This document shows, one piece after another, positions 27,206 to 35,986 of a stretch of 64,000 nt of DNA. Each line of letters begins with the position of its first letter. Within the stretch, counting starts at the first letter, position 1. The notes under the pieces were generated by a model. The model saw only the letters and a program-made list of their open reading frames with translations. It made no database searches and had not been told where the DNA came from. Made by a program: the position numbers and the translations under genes. Source of the stretch: Photobacterium pectinilyticum (GTDB lineage: Bacteria; Pseudomonadota; Gammaproteobacteria; Enterobacterales; Vibrionaceae); NCBI RefSeq assembly GCF_024357955.1, contig NZ_JANEYT010000002.1, forward strand, positions 1 to 64,000, in the 5' to 3' direction.

Positions 27206-28207
27206 TTATCCGTTGGGTATTTCCGCTTTCCGGAAATGCTCCAGGGCAGAGATCAGCGCCGGACTGCGGTAGGTATCGGTCTCGAACAGCAGCTCGTGGC
27301 GAGCGCCTTCAATAACCTTGAACTGGCAGTCACGGTTGGCTTGCACCATGGCCTGATGAAACTGTTGCTGGGCGGCATTATCGATGATGGTATCTTCGCT
27401 GGCCTGTAGCAGCAGGATCGGGGTGGAAATGCTGCCCGCCTCGCTGATGCAGCGCTTGGCCGCCGCCAAACCTTGCCACACCCAACGGGCGCTCGGGCCA
27501 CCGACTTTCAGTTCCGGCTTGTGCTCGTAGAGATCTCGAAACCACTGGTAGCGAACCTTGCTCTGGGTCAACGGGTTGTTGCTAAAGGGTTTGGGGTAAT
27601 AGGGAACCTGTCCCGGCGCATAGCTTGGCTGGCCCTGCAGCTGTTCCATCGCCCGGGCAAGGGGCGAGGCAATAGGGCGCATCCACTTGTTGATGTTGAT
27701 GCCGTGCATCGGAGCGCTGAGTACTGCCCGCTCAATAGAACCGGGATGGCGGGCCAGATACAGGCTGGTAATTGTTCCCCCCATCGAGTGGCCGAGCATA
27801 AATAGCTGTTGGTAGCCTTTGGGCTTGACCACTGACTCGATGAAGGTGTCTAAATCGTTAACATAGTCATCGAAGTGGCCGACATGGCCCAACTCGGTAT
27901 CTTCGGCTATTCGGTCGGAGACGCCTTGGCCCCTATGGTCAAGGGCAAAAATATCGTAGCCCTGGCGAACGAGGTCATAAAAAAGCTCTTGGTATTTCCA
28001 GTAGCTTTCAACCCGGCCGTTAACCACAATAATGGCTTTATCTGGATTGTTGCCGGTCAAGGCGACCCAGCCAATATTGGTGTGGTTGCTTCCCTGGAAC
28101 ATGCCCTCTTGACGCTGTTGCCACAGGTTGGCGACGGGCCCGGCCATGGTCTCTTCAAAGCAGCTTTCTTGGGATAGTTCAAAAAAAGAGGGGGGCTGGA
28201 CAGTCAT
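27206..28207 (-). CDS. pldB: Lysophospholipase L2
   Basis: A 333-residue alpha/beta hydrolase. It has an oxyanion segment near VVNGRVESYWKYQELFYDL, DHRGQGVSDR, the nucleophile elbow GHSMGG, the acid near LLLQASEDTIID and the His in GARHELLFE. Sequence and order match E. coli PldB, which releases fatty acid from lysophospholipids at the inner membrane. It is followed by yigL after a 95-base spacer with a strong hairpin. Confidence 0.92.
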   Translation of the reverse strand: MTVQPPSFFELSQESCFEETMAGPVANLWQQRQEGMFQGSNHTNIGWVALTGNNPDKAIIVVNGRVESYWKYQELFYDLVRQGYDIFALDHRGQGVSDRIAEDTELGHVGHFDDYVNDLDTFIESVVKPKGYQQLFMLGHSMGGTITSLYLARHPGSIERAVLSAPMHGININKWMRPIASPLARAMEQLQGQPSYAPGQVPYYPKPFSNNPLTQSKVRYQWFRDLYEHKPELKVGGPSARWVWQGLAAAKRCISEAGSISTPILLLQASEDTIIDNAAQQQFHQAMVQANRDCQFKVIEGARHELLFETDTYRSPALISALEHFRKAEIPNG

Positions 28208-28334
28208 TTATCATCTCGGTTAACAGCATCTGGGCCAAGTATAACCCAATGCCATACAAGATGTTGTCATAAGGCGCTACAGCTTTGGGGGGATGACGAC
28301 GGTTGCCGTAGATCCCCCACTTCCGCCCGTACGC

Positions 28335-29174
28335 TTACTGCCGTACAAATTGGCTCAGAGCCTTCACCGTTTCGGTTAGGGCTGGATTTAGTGTCTTGTT
28401 GGCCGGGTAACATAACCCGAGCCGGCGAAACATCCGTGGCCCATCAAGCGGGACGGTGACCAGTTCCTTGGCGGTCTCCAGCACCCCGGTTGGTAGGAAG
28501 GAAATGCCAAGGCCGGCCTGTACCAGATGCATCACTTGAGTTTTATGCTCGGCCTTGGCAACCAGATTGACCGCCAGCCCGTCGCAGGCTAGTAGGCCGA
28601 TAGTTTGCTGGTGGGCTTCGCACGGCGGGCATTCGATAAAATCATGCTGGTGGAGCTGTTCCGGTTTGACCTTGTCCAGTTTGGCCAGCGGATGGGATGG
28701 CAGCATGCACAGTACATAATCCTCCTCCCACAGCGGCAGAAAAATCTCACCGTTTTGTTTGAACATATCGAGCGTCAGGCGCGCATCCGCGGGCACATCA
28801 TGATCCACCAATTCTAATAGTACATTCGGAATATGTTCATTGAGGCAGCGGAAAACCCTGGCAAGGGCGGCTTGGCTCAGGTCGGGGAAATTGGCTAACT
28901 TGAGTGGCAGGCACTCAGTGCGCTGCTGGAACAACACCGGTAGGCGATTGACGTCCCCGAGCAACCTGACGGCCAGTGGATAAAGGTAATGGGCCTCGTC
29001 GGTCAGGTTGACCCCTTTCTTGTGACGCTCGAACAAGGTGGTATTGAGCTCAGCTTCTAGCTGTTTGATGGCGTTGGATATCGATGGCTGGGAGACAAAG
29101 CAGCGCTCGGCAGCGAGGGTGATGTTCTTCTCTTCGTAGACGGTGACAAAAAAGCGCAGGAGGCGGAGATCCAT
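28335..29174 (-). CDS. LysR-family transcriptional regulator
   Basis: A 279-residue LysR protein: winged HTH at residues about 1-60 (RFFVTVYEEKNITLAAERCF, SQPSISNAIKQLE) and an effector domain after residue 85. The ATG at 29174 (MDLRLLRFF) is preferred to a TTG four codons earlier because LysR proteins begin at this point. It lies downstream of the AbgT transporter on the same strand, so it may control it, but they are separated by a terminator. Effector unknown. Confidence 0.88.
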   Translation of the reverse strand: MDLRLLRFFVTVYEEKNITLAAERCFVSQPSISNAIKQLEAELNTTLFERHKKGVNLTDEAHYLYPLAVRLLGDVNRLPVLFQQRTECLPLKLANFPDLSQAALARVFRCLNEHIPNVLLELVDHDVPADARLTLDMFKQNGEIFLPLWEEDYVLCMLPSHPLAKLDKVKPEQLHQHDFIECPPCEAHQQTIGLLACDGLAVNLVAKAEHKTQVMHLVQAGLGISFLPTGVLETAKELVTVPLDGPRMFRRLGLCYPANKTLNPALTETVKALSQFVRQ

Positions 29175-29268
29175 GGGAGTGCTCAAGCTGGCAAGTGATG
29201 GAGCTTATGATAGCAAAGCGCCTTGGAAAATAACGCTATTGCGGATGTGAGTGTGGGGCTGAAAATAC

Positions 29269-29292
29269 AAAGCCGGGCATAAGCCCGGCTTT
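29269..29292 (-). terminator. Terminator of the AbgT-family gene
   Basis: AAAGCCGGGC ATAA GCCCGGCTTT, a strong perfect stem right after the transporter stop, followed on the minus strand by a T-rich stretch. Confidence 0.85.
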
Positions 29293-29309
29293 GGTAACAG
29301 AGTGTCGTG

Positions 29310-30905
29310 TTAGCCTACGCTGTAGTAGGTCGCAGCGCCTGGACCAACAGGCACACCGAATACGAATACCCATACGTAGAACATCAGGCTCCAGCCAACG
29401 ATGAAGACGAGTGAGTAAGGCAGCATGGTGGAGATCAGCGTACCTAGGCCTAGGTTCTTCTTGTAGCGAGTTGCTACCGCTAGGATCATACCAAAGTAGC
29501 TCATCATCGGCGTGATAATGTTGGTCACCGAGTCACCGATACGGTAAGCCGCCTGAATGGTTTCCGGTGCATAGCCAACCAGCATTAGCATAGGGACAAA
29601 GATCGGTGCCGTTACCGCCCACTGTGCCGATGCCGAACCTAGCATTAGGTTGATGAAGCCACACATCAGGATGAAGGCAAAGAACAGTGCCGGGCCAGTC
29701 AGACCGATTGACTGCAGGAAGTCAGCACCGCCAACGGCGAACACCTGTCCGAAGTTAGTCCAGCTAAAGAAAGCCACGAACTGAGCGGCGAAGAACACCA
29801 GTACGATGTACATGCCCATTGAAGACATGGATTTTGACATCGCATCAATCACATCGCGGTCATTCTTCATGGTGCCGACAACTTTACCGTAGACAAAGCC
29901 AGGAACAGCGAAGAAAACGAAGATGAAGGCGACGATACCTTTCAAGAACGGTGAACCTGCAACCATGCCCGTTTCAGGGTGACGCAAGATACCATTTTCC
30001 GGCACGATGGTCAGTGCCAGCATGCCTGCCACAACAAGAGCGGCAAGACCTGCCATTTTCAGGCCTTTCTTCTCAAGAGCGGTGATTTTGCCAAGCTTGT
30101 CGCTACCGAGATCTTCACTGGCTTCTTCCGGGTTGTATTTACCCAGTTTCGGCTCAACAATCTTTTCGGTAACAAACGCACCCATGATGGTGATAGCAAA
30201 GGTTGATGCAAACATGAAGTACCAGTTAGCCTCAGGGCCAACAGAGTAGTTCGGATCGATCATTTGTGCTGCTGTCTGGGTAATGCCCGATAGCAACGGG
30301 TCAACCGTACCAAGCAGAAGGTTAGCACTGTAGCCACCAGATACACCGGCAAACGCCGCAGCTAGACCTGCTAGCGGGTGGCGGCCCAGAGAGTGGAATA
30401 GCATAGCTGCTAGCGGTACCAGTACCACGTAGCCTAGCTCAGACGCTGTGTTTGAAATGATACCGGCGAAAATAACCACGAAGGTTACCATGCGCTTTGA
30501 TGCGCCCATAACCAAACCACGCATAGCTGATGACAGCATGCCTGAGTGCTCGGCAATCGCCACGCCCAACATAGCGACCAGTACGGTACCTAGTGGGGCA
30601 AAACCGGTGAAGTTGGTTACCAAGTTAGCAACGATTCGTTGTAGGCCTTCTGCATTGAATAGGCTTACAACATGAATCATCCCGTCAGCAGCCCGGCCCG
30701 CTGCGCCTTCTGGGCGTGGGTCGACGACAGAGACGCCGAAGTAGCCGGCAATACCGGATAGCACCAGAATAGCCACACAGAAAAGGGCAAAAAGGGTAAT
30801 TGGGTGTGGTAGCAGGTTGCCTAGCCACTCGACGGTATCTAGAAAACGGGTAAATAACGTTTTCTTCGGTTGTTGTTGTGTTTGCGGTGAAGCAGATGAA
30901 TGCAT
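29310..30905 (-). CDS. AbgT-family transporter
   Basis: A 531-residue inner-membrane protein with about 12-13 helices, like E. coli AbgT (p-aminobenzoyl-glutamate uptake) and the related MtrF efflux pumps. Family-like stretches include WLGNLLPHPITLFALF, NLVTNFTGFAPLGTVLVAMLGV and the late SVTNIITPMMSYFGMIL. Start at 30905 (MHSSASPQTQQQ), which has GGAGG 5 bases upstream; the earlier ATG overlaps that site. The gene stands alone with a long upstream region. Whether it imports or exports folate-related compounds cannot be told. Confidence 0.88.
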   Translation of the reverse strand: MHSSASPQTQQQPKKTLFTRFLDTVEWLGNLLPHPITLFALFCVAILVLSGIAGYFGVSVVDPRPEGAAGRAADGMIHVVSLFNAEGLQRIVANLVTNFTGFAPLGTVLVAMLGVAIAEHSGMLSSAMRGLVMGASKRMVTFVVIFAGIISNTASELGYVVLVPLAAMLFHSLGRHPLAGLAAAFAGVSGGYSANLLLGTVDPLLSGITQTAAQMIDPNYSVGPEANWYFMFASTFAITIMGAFVTEKIVEPKLGKYNPEEASEDLGSDKLGKITALEKKGLKMAGLAALVVAGMLALTIVPENGILRHPETGMVAGSPFLKGIVAFIFVFFAVPGFVYGKVVGTMKNDRDVIDAMSKSMSSMGMYIVLVFFAAQFVAFFSWTNFGQVFAVGGADFLQSIGLTGPALFFAFILMCGFINLMLGSASAQWAVTAPIFVPMLMLVGYAPETIQAAYRIGDSVTNIITPMMSYFGMILAVATRYKKNLGLGTLISTMLPYSLVFIVGWSLMFYVWVFVFGVPVGPGAATYYSVG

Positions 30906-31455
30906 CACGACCTCCATTTATCGTTTTAATCCCATCAATGGGTACATCTTTTGTCGCGTGGAAGGTTACGCCATTGTTAACGTCACAAACAAGATATAAT
31001 TGTGTCAAAATGTGTCGATTGCTTGTTTTTTGTCTGGTTATTGTTAATTTTTGGTTTTTTTGTGCTGTTTGTGTGATGGTTATTCCGTTTGTTAGTGTTG
31101 ATCTTTATGAAATAGGTTGTCCATTTTTGGTTTGTTAACCTTTGCTCAATAACCGGATATCAATTGATTAGAAATAGCAGCTCGAAAAAGCCGTGCTTAC
31201 ATTCACAAAAAGGGTAATTTTCCTCCAATTAAATTCGCTTGGTAGCATTTTATTAACGGCCGGTTATCATTTTTAGTGGGGCACAGATTGGAAGTAAGAG
31301 TACCCATAGCTAAAACTTATGATAAGCAGAGGTAATCGATATTTTTCACTAAGGGATTGGACCGTTATAGTGGCGCCCAACTGCTGGTGGCCACTGGTAA
31401 TATCCTGGCGGGAAAACGCCCGGGGTGATTGTCTCTTTCTATATAAGGTGAAACT
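30906..31455. other. Long divergent regulatory region AbgT/SDR
   Basis: 550 bases without a gene, very AT-rich. 31010-31140 is T/G-rich and C-poor on the plus strand, so a minus-strand leader of the transporter would be A/C-rich and unstructured. It contains a direct repeat TGTGTC, four bases, TGTGTC (31002-31018) and, near the SDR gene, a small hairpin GGCG/CGCC (about 31400-31420). Binding sites for the LysR regulator may lie here but I cannot name one. Confidence 0.45.
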
Positions 31456-32178
31456 ATGTCTAAGTCTCTCGTTGTGATCACTGGCGCAAGTTCTGGTATT
31501 GGTGAGGCGACAGCCAGAACATTATCAGCACAAGGTCACCCTCTATTATTGCTGGCTCGTCGTATTGATCGAATGACGGCGTTGGGGCTGCCAAATACCC
31601 TTTGCCGCCAAGTGGATGTAACCGATGCCCCGGCATTTTCTGCGGCAATAGAGGAAGCGGAAGCTCAGTTCGGCCCGGTGGATTGTCTGATCAATAATGC
31701 TGGAATGATGTTGCTTGGCCTTGCCCATGAGCAAGATCCCGCTGAATGGAAAACGATGTTTGATGTTAACGTGCTGGGCCTGCTAAACGGTATTCATGCG
31801 GTGCTGGCCAAGATGAAAGCGCGCCAGGGCGGGACCGTGATCAATATCAGCTCGGTGGCTGGTCGCAAGACGTTCCCTAACCATGCCGCTTATTGTGGTA
31901 CCAAGTTCGCGGTTCATGCAATTACTGAAAATATTCGTGAAGAAGTGGCTGACGACAACGTGCGCTTTATTACGATTGCTCCTGGCGCGGTGGACACCGA
32001 ACTGCTAAGCCACACTACCAGTGATGCGATTAAAGCGGGCTATGAAGAGTGGAAAGACGGGATGGGGGGAGTCATTGCGCCGCAGGATATTGCCAATGCC
32101 ATTAATTATGCTTATCAGCAGCCGCAGCATCTGTGTATTCGTGAAATCGTGTTGGCTGCGACTCGTCAACAGCCATAA
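31456..32178 (+). CDS. SDR-family NAD(P)-dependent oxidoreductase
   Basis: A 240-residue classical short-chain dehydrogenase. The cofactor motif TGASSGIG is near residue 10, NNAG is at about 80, and the catalytic Ser-Tyr-Lys are in NISSVAG and the AAYCGTKFA stretch (Y-x3-K). Closest in style to YdfG-type serine/3-hydroxy acid dehydrogenases, but the substrate cannot be assigned. AAGGTG precedes the ATG by 5 bases. A strong terminator follows. Confidence 0.9.
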   Translation: MSKSLVVITGASSGIGEATARTLSAQGHPLLLLARRIDRMTALGLPNTLCRQVDVTDAPAFSAAIEEAEAQFGPVDCLINNAGMMLLGLAHEQDPAEWKTMFDVNVLGLLNGIHAVLAKMKARQGGTVINISSVAGRKTFPNHAAYCGTKFAVHAITENIREEVADDNVRFITIAPGAVDTELLSHTTSDAIKAGYEEWKDGMGGVIAPQDIANAINYAYQQPQHLCIREIVLAATRQQP

Positions 32179-32280
32179 GGGTTAGCAGAGATGTGTTTAT
32201 TCTGAATGTCAGTGTTGGGTGATTTTGTCTGCAAATCCACGCCTATTCAGTTACTTAATATTAATCGCCTGCTATATTCA

Positions 32281-32310
32281 AAAGGGTATCCCAACGGGAT
32301 ACCCTTTTTA
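32281..32310 (+). terminator. Terminator between the SDR and acyltransferase genes
   Basis: AAAGGGTATCCC AAC GGGATACCCTTTTT, a perfect 12-base stem with a T-run. It ends only 23 bases before the acyltransferase start codon, so it may also act as an attenuator in that gene's leader. Confidence 0.88.
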
Positions 32311-32333
32311 GTTTGTGCAGTGAGGGGGCTGGG

Positions 32334-33338
32334 GTGAGGGAGAAGGTTCGTTTTTTTGATGTGTTGCGCTGTGTCGCCGCTGTCGCGGTGGTAGTCATAC
32401 ACGTACTGGGCCCTTATCGAGATCAGTTTGGAGTGATGCCCGATAGCGGTTGGGTAACCGCGACCACTTTTAATAGTTTCAGCCGCTGGGCAGTACCCAT
32501 CTTTATTATGATCACTGGCGCCTTGATGTTGACTGACACCCGGCCGTTTGAACTTGGCTATTATGTCCGCCGTCGACTCGGTAAGGTATTGCTGCCTTTT
32601 CTGGTATGGTCGGTGTTTTATGCTTGGTTATCAGGCGTGTCGCCTGCGGGGTTTAATGGTGATGTGGCGCTCGAAACGTTAAAGGCACTGCCGGTACATG
32701 AAACCTACTACCACCTTGGGTTTTTCTATTACTTTATCCCGCTCTATTTCGTTGTGCCTTTCCTGCGCCACTTTGTCCAGCATTACGACAGGCAGACGAC
32801 ACTGGCCCTGACCTGGGTATGGCTGGCTCTGACAACCTCGTTCCTGTTCAAAATTGATGGCCCTTGGAACCATGAGCTGGTTTTGTATAGTGGTTACTTA
32901 CTGTTTGGCTACTGCGTGTATCAGCTGCGTTGGCCGAGCTTGAAGTGGCTACTGCCTCTGGGTATCGTAGCGCTGTTGCTAACCGATGCCATGGTGTTGA
33001 GCAATAGTTTTGCTGCCGGGGAATACCAGGTTGGCCGCTGGATGTCTTACAAAACACTCAATACCGCGCTTATCGCCGCCATGATTTTTGCGCTGGGCAG
33101 GTATGTGGCAGATAAGATCAGCGAAGGCTGGCTTGATAAGCTGGCCTTTATGAGCCGCTATAGCCTTGGGATCTATTTACTTCACCCTATCTTTTTATGG
33201 CCAGTAAGGGCGTATGACTGGTACTTCCTGCCACCGGTGCTGATGATCCCGTTCTGGACGGTGATCATCACGGCATTGGCCCTTGCTGCCAGCTGGCTAT
33301 TGGGAAAAAGCCCTAAAACCGCTTGGTTAGTGCCTTGA
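32334..33338 (+). CDS. Membrane acyltransferase (acyltransferase 3 family)
   Basis: A 334-residue membrane protein with about ten helices of the acyltransferase-3 (OafA/WecH-like) type: FFDVLRCVAAVAVVVIHVLG near the start carries the family Arg and His. These enzymes O-acetylate sugars or other surface molecules. The start is taken as GTG at 32334, with GAGGGG 6 bases upstream; a TTG at 32313 is the alternative. E. coli WecH is the nearest relative I can recall in size. No polysaccharide genes are nearby, so the acceptor is unknown. Confidence 0.85.
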   Translation: MREKVRFFDVLRCVAAVAVVVIHVLGPYRDQFGVMPDSGWVTATTFNSFSRWAVPIFIMITGALMLTDTRPFELGYYVRRRLGKVLLPFLVWSVFYAWLSGVSPAGFNGDVALETLKALPVHETYYHLGFFYYFIPLYFVVPFLRHFVQHYDRQTTLALTWVWLALTTSFLFKIDGPWNHELVLYSGYLLFGYCVYQLRWPSLKWLLPLGIVALLLTDAMVLSNSFAAGEYQVGRWMSYKTLNTALIAAMIFALGRYVADKISEGWLDKLAFMSRYSLGIYLLHPIFLWPVRAYDWYFLPPVLMIPFWTVIITALALAASWLLGKSPKTAWLVP

Positions 33339-33355
33339 GTTTGAGGCCAAAAAGC

Positions 33356-33691
33356 TCACTCATCCCGGTGTCGAGCAAAGTGGCGGAATGTGACGCCTTG
33401 GTAGGTCATGATTCCCTTATCTCCTGGGTTAAGGGCATGGAAATAATGGATACCCACCATAAACTCACGTTTTGGCCCGCCTTTTGTCGGCTGCACATAA
33501 ATCCAGTATTCCTCGTCGTCCTCCCCCTGGCGAGCACCAATAACCGGTGAGCTTTGCTTGTCGAGGATCTGGACTTCGGCTTGCTTTTCCGGGGCATTCT
33601 CACCCACGGTGTGTTGGCGGTAGACTCGGATGAAGCAAAATATAGCAATGGCTAGCAGAGCTAGGATGATAATGGGAACGCTGGTTGGCAT
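33356..33691 (-). CDS. DUF2500 protein (YhhM-like)
   Basis: A 111-residue protein with one N-terminal membrane helix (MPTSVPIIILALLAIAIFCFI) and a C-terminal soluble domain (QILDKQSSPVIGARQ, EYWIYVQPTKGGPKREFMV) matching DUF2500, the family of E. coli YhhM. Start at 33691, with AAGGAAG upstream. In E. coli yhhM sits next to yhhL and yhhN, and all three families are found in this window within 4 kb. Function unknown. Confidence 0.85.
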   Translation of the reverse strand: MPTSVPIIILALLAIAIFCFIRVYRQHTVGENAPEKQAEVQILDKQSSPVIGARQGEDDEEYWIYVQPTKGGPKREFMVGIHYFHALNPGDKGIMTYQGVTFRHFARHRDE

Positions 33692-33919
33692 AGGACTTCC
33701 TTGTTGTACGCAACGAGAACTCATTATTGGGCAAGTCTTGATTACTGGATATGATCAGTCGTAAAAAGCGTGATCGCTGCAAGTATGGTTTTAATGGATA
33801 TACGACCCAGTCCTGCAAGTATTCCTTGGTGGTATCTGCGCTCTCTGGGAGACGCAGTACTTTGCTTTAGTGCAAAGTCGAGGTAAGTTAGTAGAAAGAG
33901 TGAGCAAGGAAGAGATTAG

Positions 33920-34285
33920 ATGGCAAACATTGAGTTAGTGGTAACACGTTCAAGGCGGATTGAAAGCCTATTGCGTGAGCATTACCATGCTGAGGGCAAG
34001 GGCTTGCACCAGCTGATCACTAGTTGTGAAGAACGCCTGCCACACGAAATTATTCCAAAGTTACGTTTTATTGCTTCTGTCCGTAACAAAACCGTGCATG
34101 AAGAAGGGTATAAGCTCGACGACAAGAAAGGGTTTATTGCTGCTTGTAATGCATGCGAAAAGGAACTTACCCCGCGAAGTGGCCGTTTTGTCTGGACGGC
34201 AGCTGTATTATTGGTTGTTGGGGTGACTGCGCTGGCAATATGGTTCTATTCCCTTCATTGGCACCGGATCGATTTGACCCCTTAA
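33920..34285 (+). CDS. HEPN-like protein with C-terminal membrane anchor
   Basis: A 121-residue protein. Residues 1-90 are helical and contain ASVRNKTVHEEGYKLDD, which has the R-x4-H spacing of HEPN/DUF4145-type domains; residues about 93-114 form one hydrophobic helix (WTAAVLLVVGVTALAIWF). HEPN proteins are often RNases or RNA-binding partners, but many DUF4145 proteins have no proven activity. A GGAAG site precedes the ATG by 8 bases. The gene ends at a bidirectional terminator. No toxin/antitoxin partner lies beside it. Confidence 0.7.
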   Translation: MANIELVVTRSRRIESLLREHYHAEGKGLHQLITSCEERLPHEIIPKLRFIASVRNKTVHEEGYKLDDKKGFIAACNACEKELTPRSGRFVWTAAVLLVVGVTALAIWFYSLHWHRIDLTP

Positions 34286-34349
34286 CGGGTGGTAAGGTCA
34301 ACAGTCTGTGGTATAGACTTCTCTGGCGAATGGAATTTATTGGATAAAA

Positions 34350-34380
34350 CAAAAAAGGTGCCGAAAGGCACCTTTTTTTT
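34350..34380. terminator. Bidirectional terminator
   Basis: AAAAAAGGTGCC GAAA GGCACCTTTTTTTT: a GNRA-type loop on a strong stem, with an A-run on the left and T-run on the right. It serves the HEPN-like gene on the plus strand and the 26-residue ORF on the minus strand. Confidence 0.92.
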
Positions 34381-34393
34381 GAATTTTTTTTGC

Positions 34394-34474
34394 TTAATAA
34401 ATCACTGGCAGCGTCATTAATCCGACAACCACTGCGATCATCATAAGGCCTTGTTTTTGTGAAGGTGTGAACAT
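34394..34474 (-). CDS. Candidate 26-residue membrane protein
   Basis: An ATG at 34474, preceded at 7 bases by a perfect AAGGAG (34482-34487), opens a 26-codon frame: MFTPSQKQGL followed by MMIAVVVGLMTLPVIY and a TAA at 34394. It is a short polar head plus one membrane helix. A matching promoter (34515-34544) lies about 33 bases before the ATG, and the terminator at 34350-34380 comes 13 bases after the stop, so it forms a complete minimal transcription unit. I recognise no family. Confidence 0.7.
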   Translation of the reverse strand: MFTPSQKQGLMMIAVVVGLMTLPVIY

Positions 34475-35279
34475 GCAGAGGCTCCTTGTAGCTGCTGAGT
34501 TGATGTTGTAAATAAGAATAGCACTTATTTTATGCTTTTATCAAGCTGAATTGTCATATTGTTGTCATAAAAATAATTTATGGAGGCTGGTTTGAGCCTT
34601 GTATGGTTAAGTGAACTGTGTTTTTTGGCGTGGTTGAAAATTGTTCTGATTGAGGTGGTTGATGGCTTGTTGTTTTTAATCTATTGGTTTTTAGGTTTTT
34701 TTTATTGTGTCGTGGTTGGTTTTTCATTGTGATTTTTTGGTTTTTGTATTTTTGCTTTAAAATTGGCGTCAAGCGTCCTTGCTGATCGAAAGTGGTATTA
34801 ATTGCTGTCTTTCAACTTGTCGATTAGTCACTTTTAACGATTTATAAGCTTTTGAAGTGCATATTTGCGTTGGTTTTATGTATTTGCCTTAAGTGATTAG
34901 CGCTAAGTACTGTTTTTGAATGGGGCGTGGTTAAATTACGGTAAAGATATTTTTTTGTCTTTTATCTTTTTGTATTTTAGGGCTTTTAACTGTTGTTCTG
35001 GAGGGGGTACTCGGTGTTTTGGCTTTGCTTTTGAGTGTGCTGACTAGTGCTATAGACAAAAAAGAAGGTTTAAGCCATGCCAAACGTTTGCTATTTCGTT
35101 TTTCTAATCGGTGATATCAAGATGTTCATAGAAGATCCGCTGAGTTGATGATAAATATGATTCGCCGCTAGTTATTGACCTTCCTTGCTAGACAATCGCC
35201 TGTTAGATCCTAAACTGTGCTAGCCACTGAGTGCTCAGCATTTTGCCCTGTGCAATTCCATAATAATAACGGTGAAACT
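34475..35279. other. 800-base AT-rich intergenic region
   Basis: The left end holds the promoter and leader of the 26-residue ORF. From about 34580 to 34780 the plus strand is T/G-rich and almost free of C. The palindrome TTAGCGCTAA is at about 34897-34906. A 23-codon frame starting MPNVCYFVF at 35077 has only a distant GAAGG and is not called. The right end must hold the YhhN-family promoter. Its base composition differs from the surrounding genes; an unrecognised sRNA or decayed gene is possible. Confidence 0.45.
34515..34544 (-). promoter_or_regulatory. Sigma-70-type promoter for the 26-residue ORF
   Basis: On the minus strand: -35 TTGATA (34539-34544), an 18-base spacer, -10 TATTCT (34515-34520). 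The predicted start of transcription near 34507 gives a leader of about 33 bases with a good ribosome binding site. Confidence 0.6.
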
Positions 35280-35906
35280 ATGTGGGTTTGGTTAGCCATT
35301 TCTCTTTCTGCTCTTCTACACATCACAGCCGCGTACCATGGTCCCCGCTGGCAATTTTATCTATTCAAGCCTGTTACTTTGCTAATGTTGCTTGTCGTCG
35401 CGTGGCCGGCTGGTGATGGCGGGATCTATCACTTGGCTATCTTGTTGGGGCTGGTATTGTCCGTTGTGGGCGATGTTTTTCTTATGTGGCCCAAAGATCG
35501 GTTTATCCCCGGCTTGGTGGCCTTCGCCCTGGCGCATATCAGTTATTCTGTGGCGTTCTGGTCCCAGCTTGGTAGCCAGATTGTTTGGTGGCTGCCTGCT
35601 ATGCTGGCTGCCGCCGGTGTGATTGTTTTCCTGTTGTTACTGCCCTCGCTGGGAAAGATGCTGATACCGGTTGCTGTCTATATTGCCGTTATCTCCCAAA
35701 TGGCCTGGGCGGCCGGTGAATTTTGGCTAACCACAGCAACAACGCCGGCACTGTTGGCTTTTGTTGGGGCGGCAATCTTTATGTTTTCCGATCTCTGTTT
35801 GGCGATTGATCGCTTTCGTGGGCCGTTTAAAGCGGCAACCTCAATGATCATGACCAGCTATTTTCTTGCCCAGTCGTTATTTGTTGCCACCTTGCTGGCC
35901 GTGTAG
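35280..35906 (+). CDS. YhhN-family (lysoplasmalogenase-like) membrane protein
   Basis: A 208-residue inner-membrane protein with about eight helices, matching the YhhN/TMEM86 family, whose characterised members cleave the vinyl-ether bond of lysoplasmalogens. Family features include SVVGDVFLMWP (conserved GD) and the late FSDLCLAIDRFR with conserved Asp residues. Start at 35280 (MWVWLAISLSALL), with GGTGA upstream; the longer frame lacks support. Its activity in this organism is unproven. Confidence 0.85.
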   Translation: MWVWLAISLSALLHITAAYHGPRWQFYLFKPVTLLMLLVVAWPAGDGGIYHLAILLGLVLSVVGDVFLMWPKDRFIPGLVAFALAHISYSVAFWSQLGSQIVWWLPAMLAAAGVIVFLLLLPSLGKMLIPVAVYIAVISQMAWAAGEFWLTTATTPALLAFVGAAIFMFSDLCLAIDRFRGPFKAATSMIMTSYFLAQSLFVATLLAV

Positions 35907-35986
35907 TGACTGATAAATGAAACTATTCCAGCCATTAGCCTGTCTGTAGATCATACTGGTAGCAGGCAACAGGTATGGGGAAGGCT

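Noticed and set aside
34578-34772. Lys/Asn/Gln/Thr-rich 64-codon frame in the AT-rich spacer
   Set aside because: It reflects the A/C-rich minus strand; there is no ribosome binding site and no hydrophobic or motif structure.
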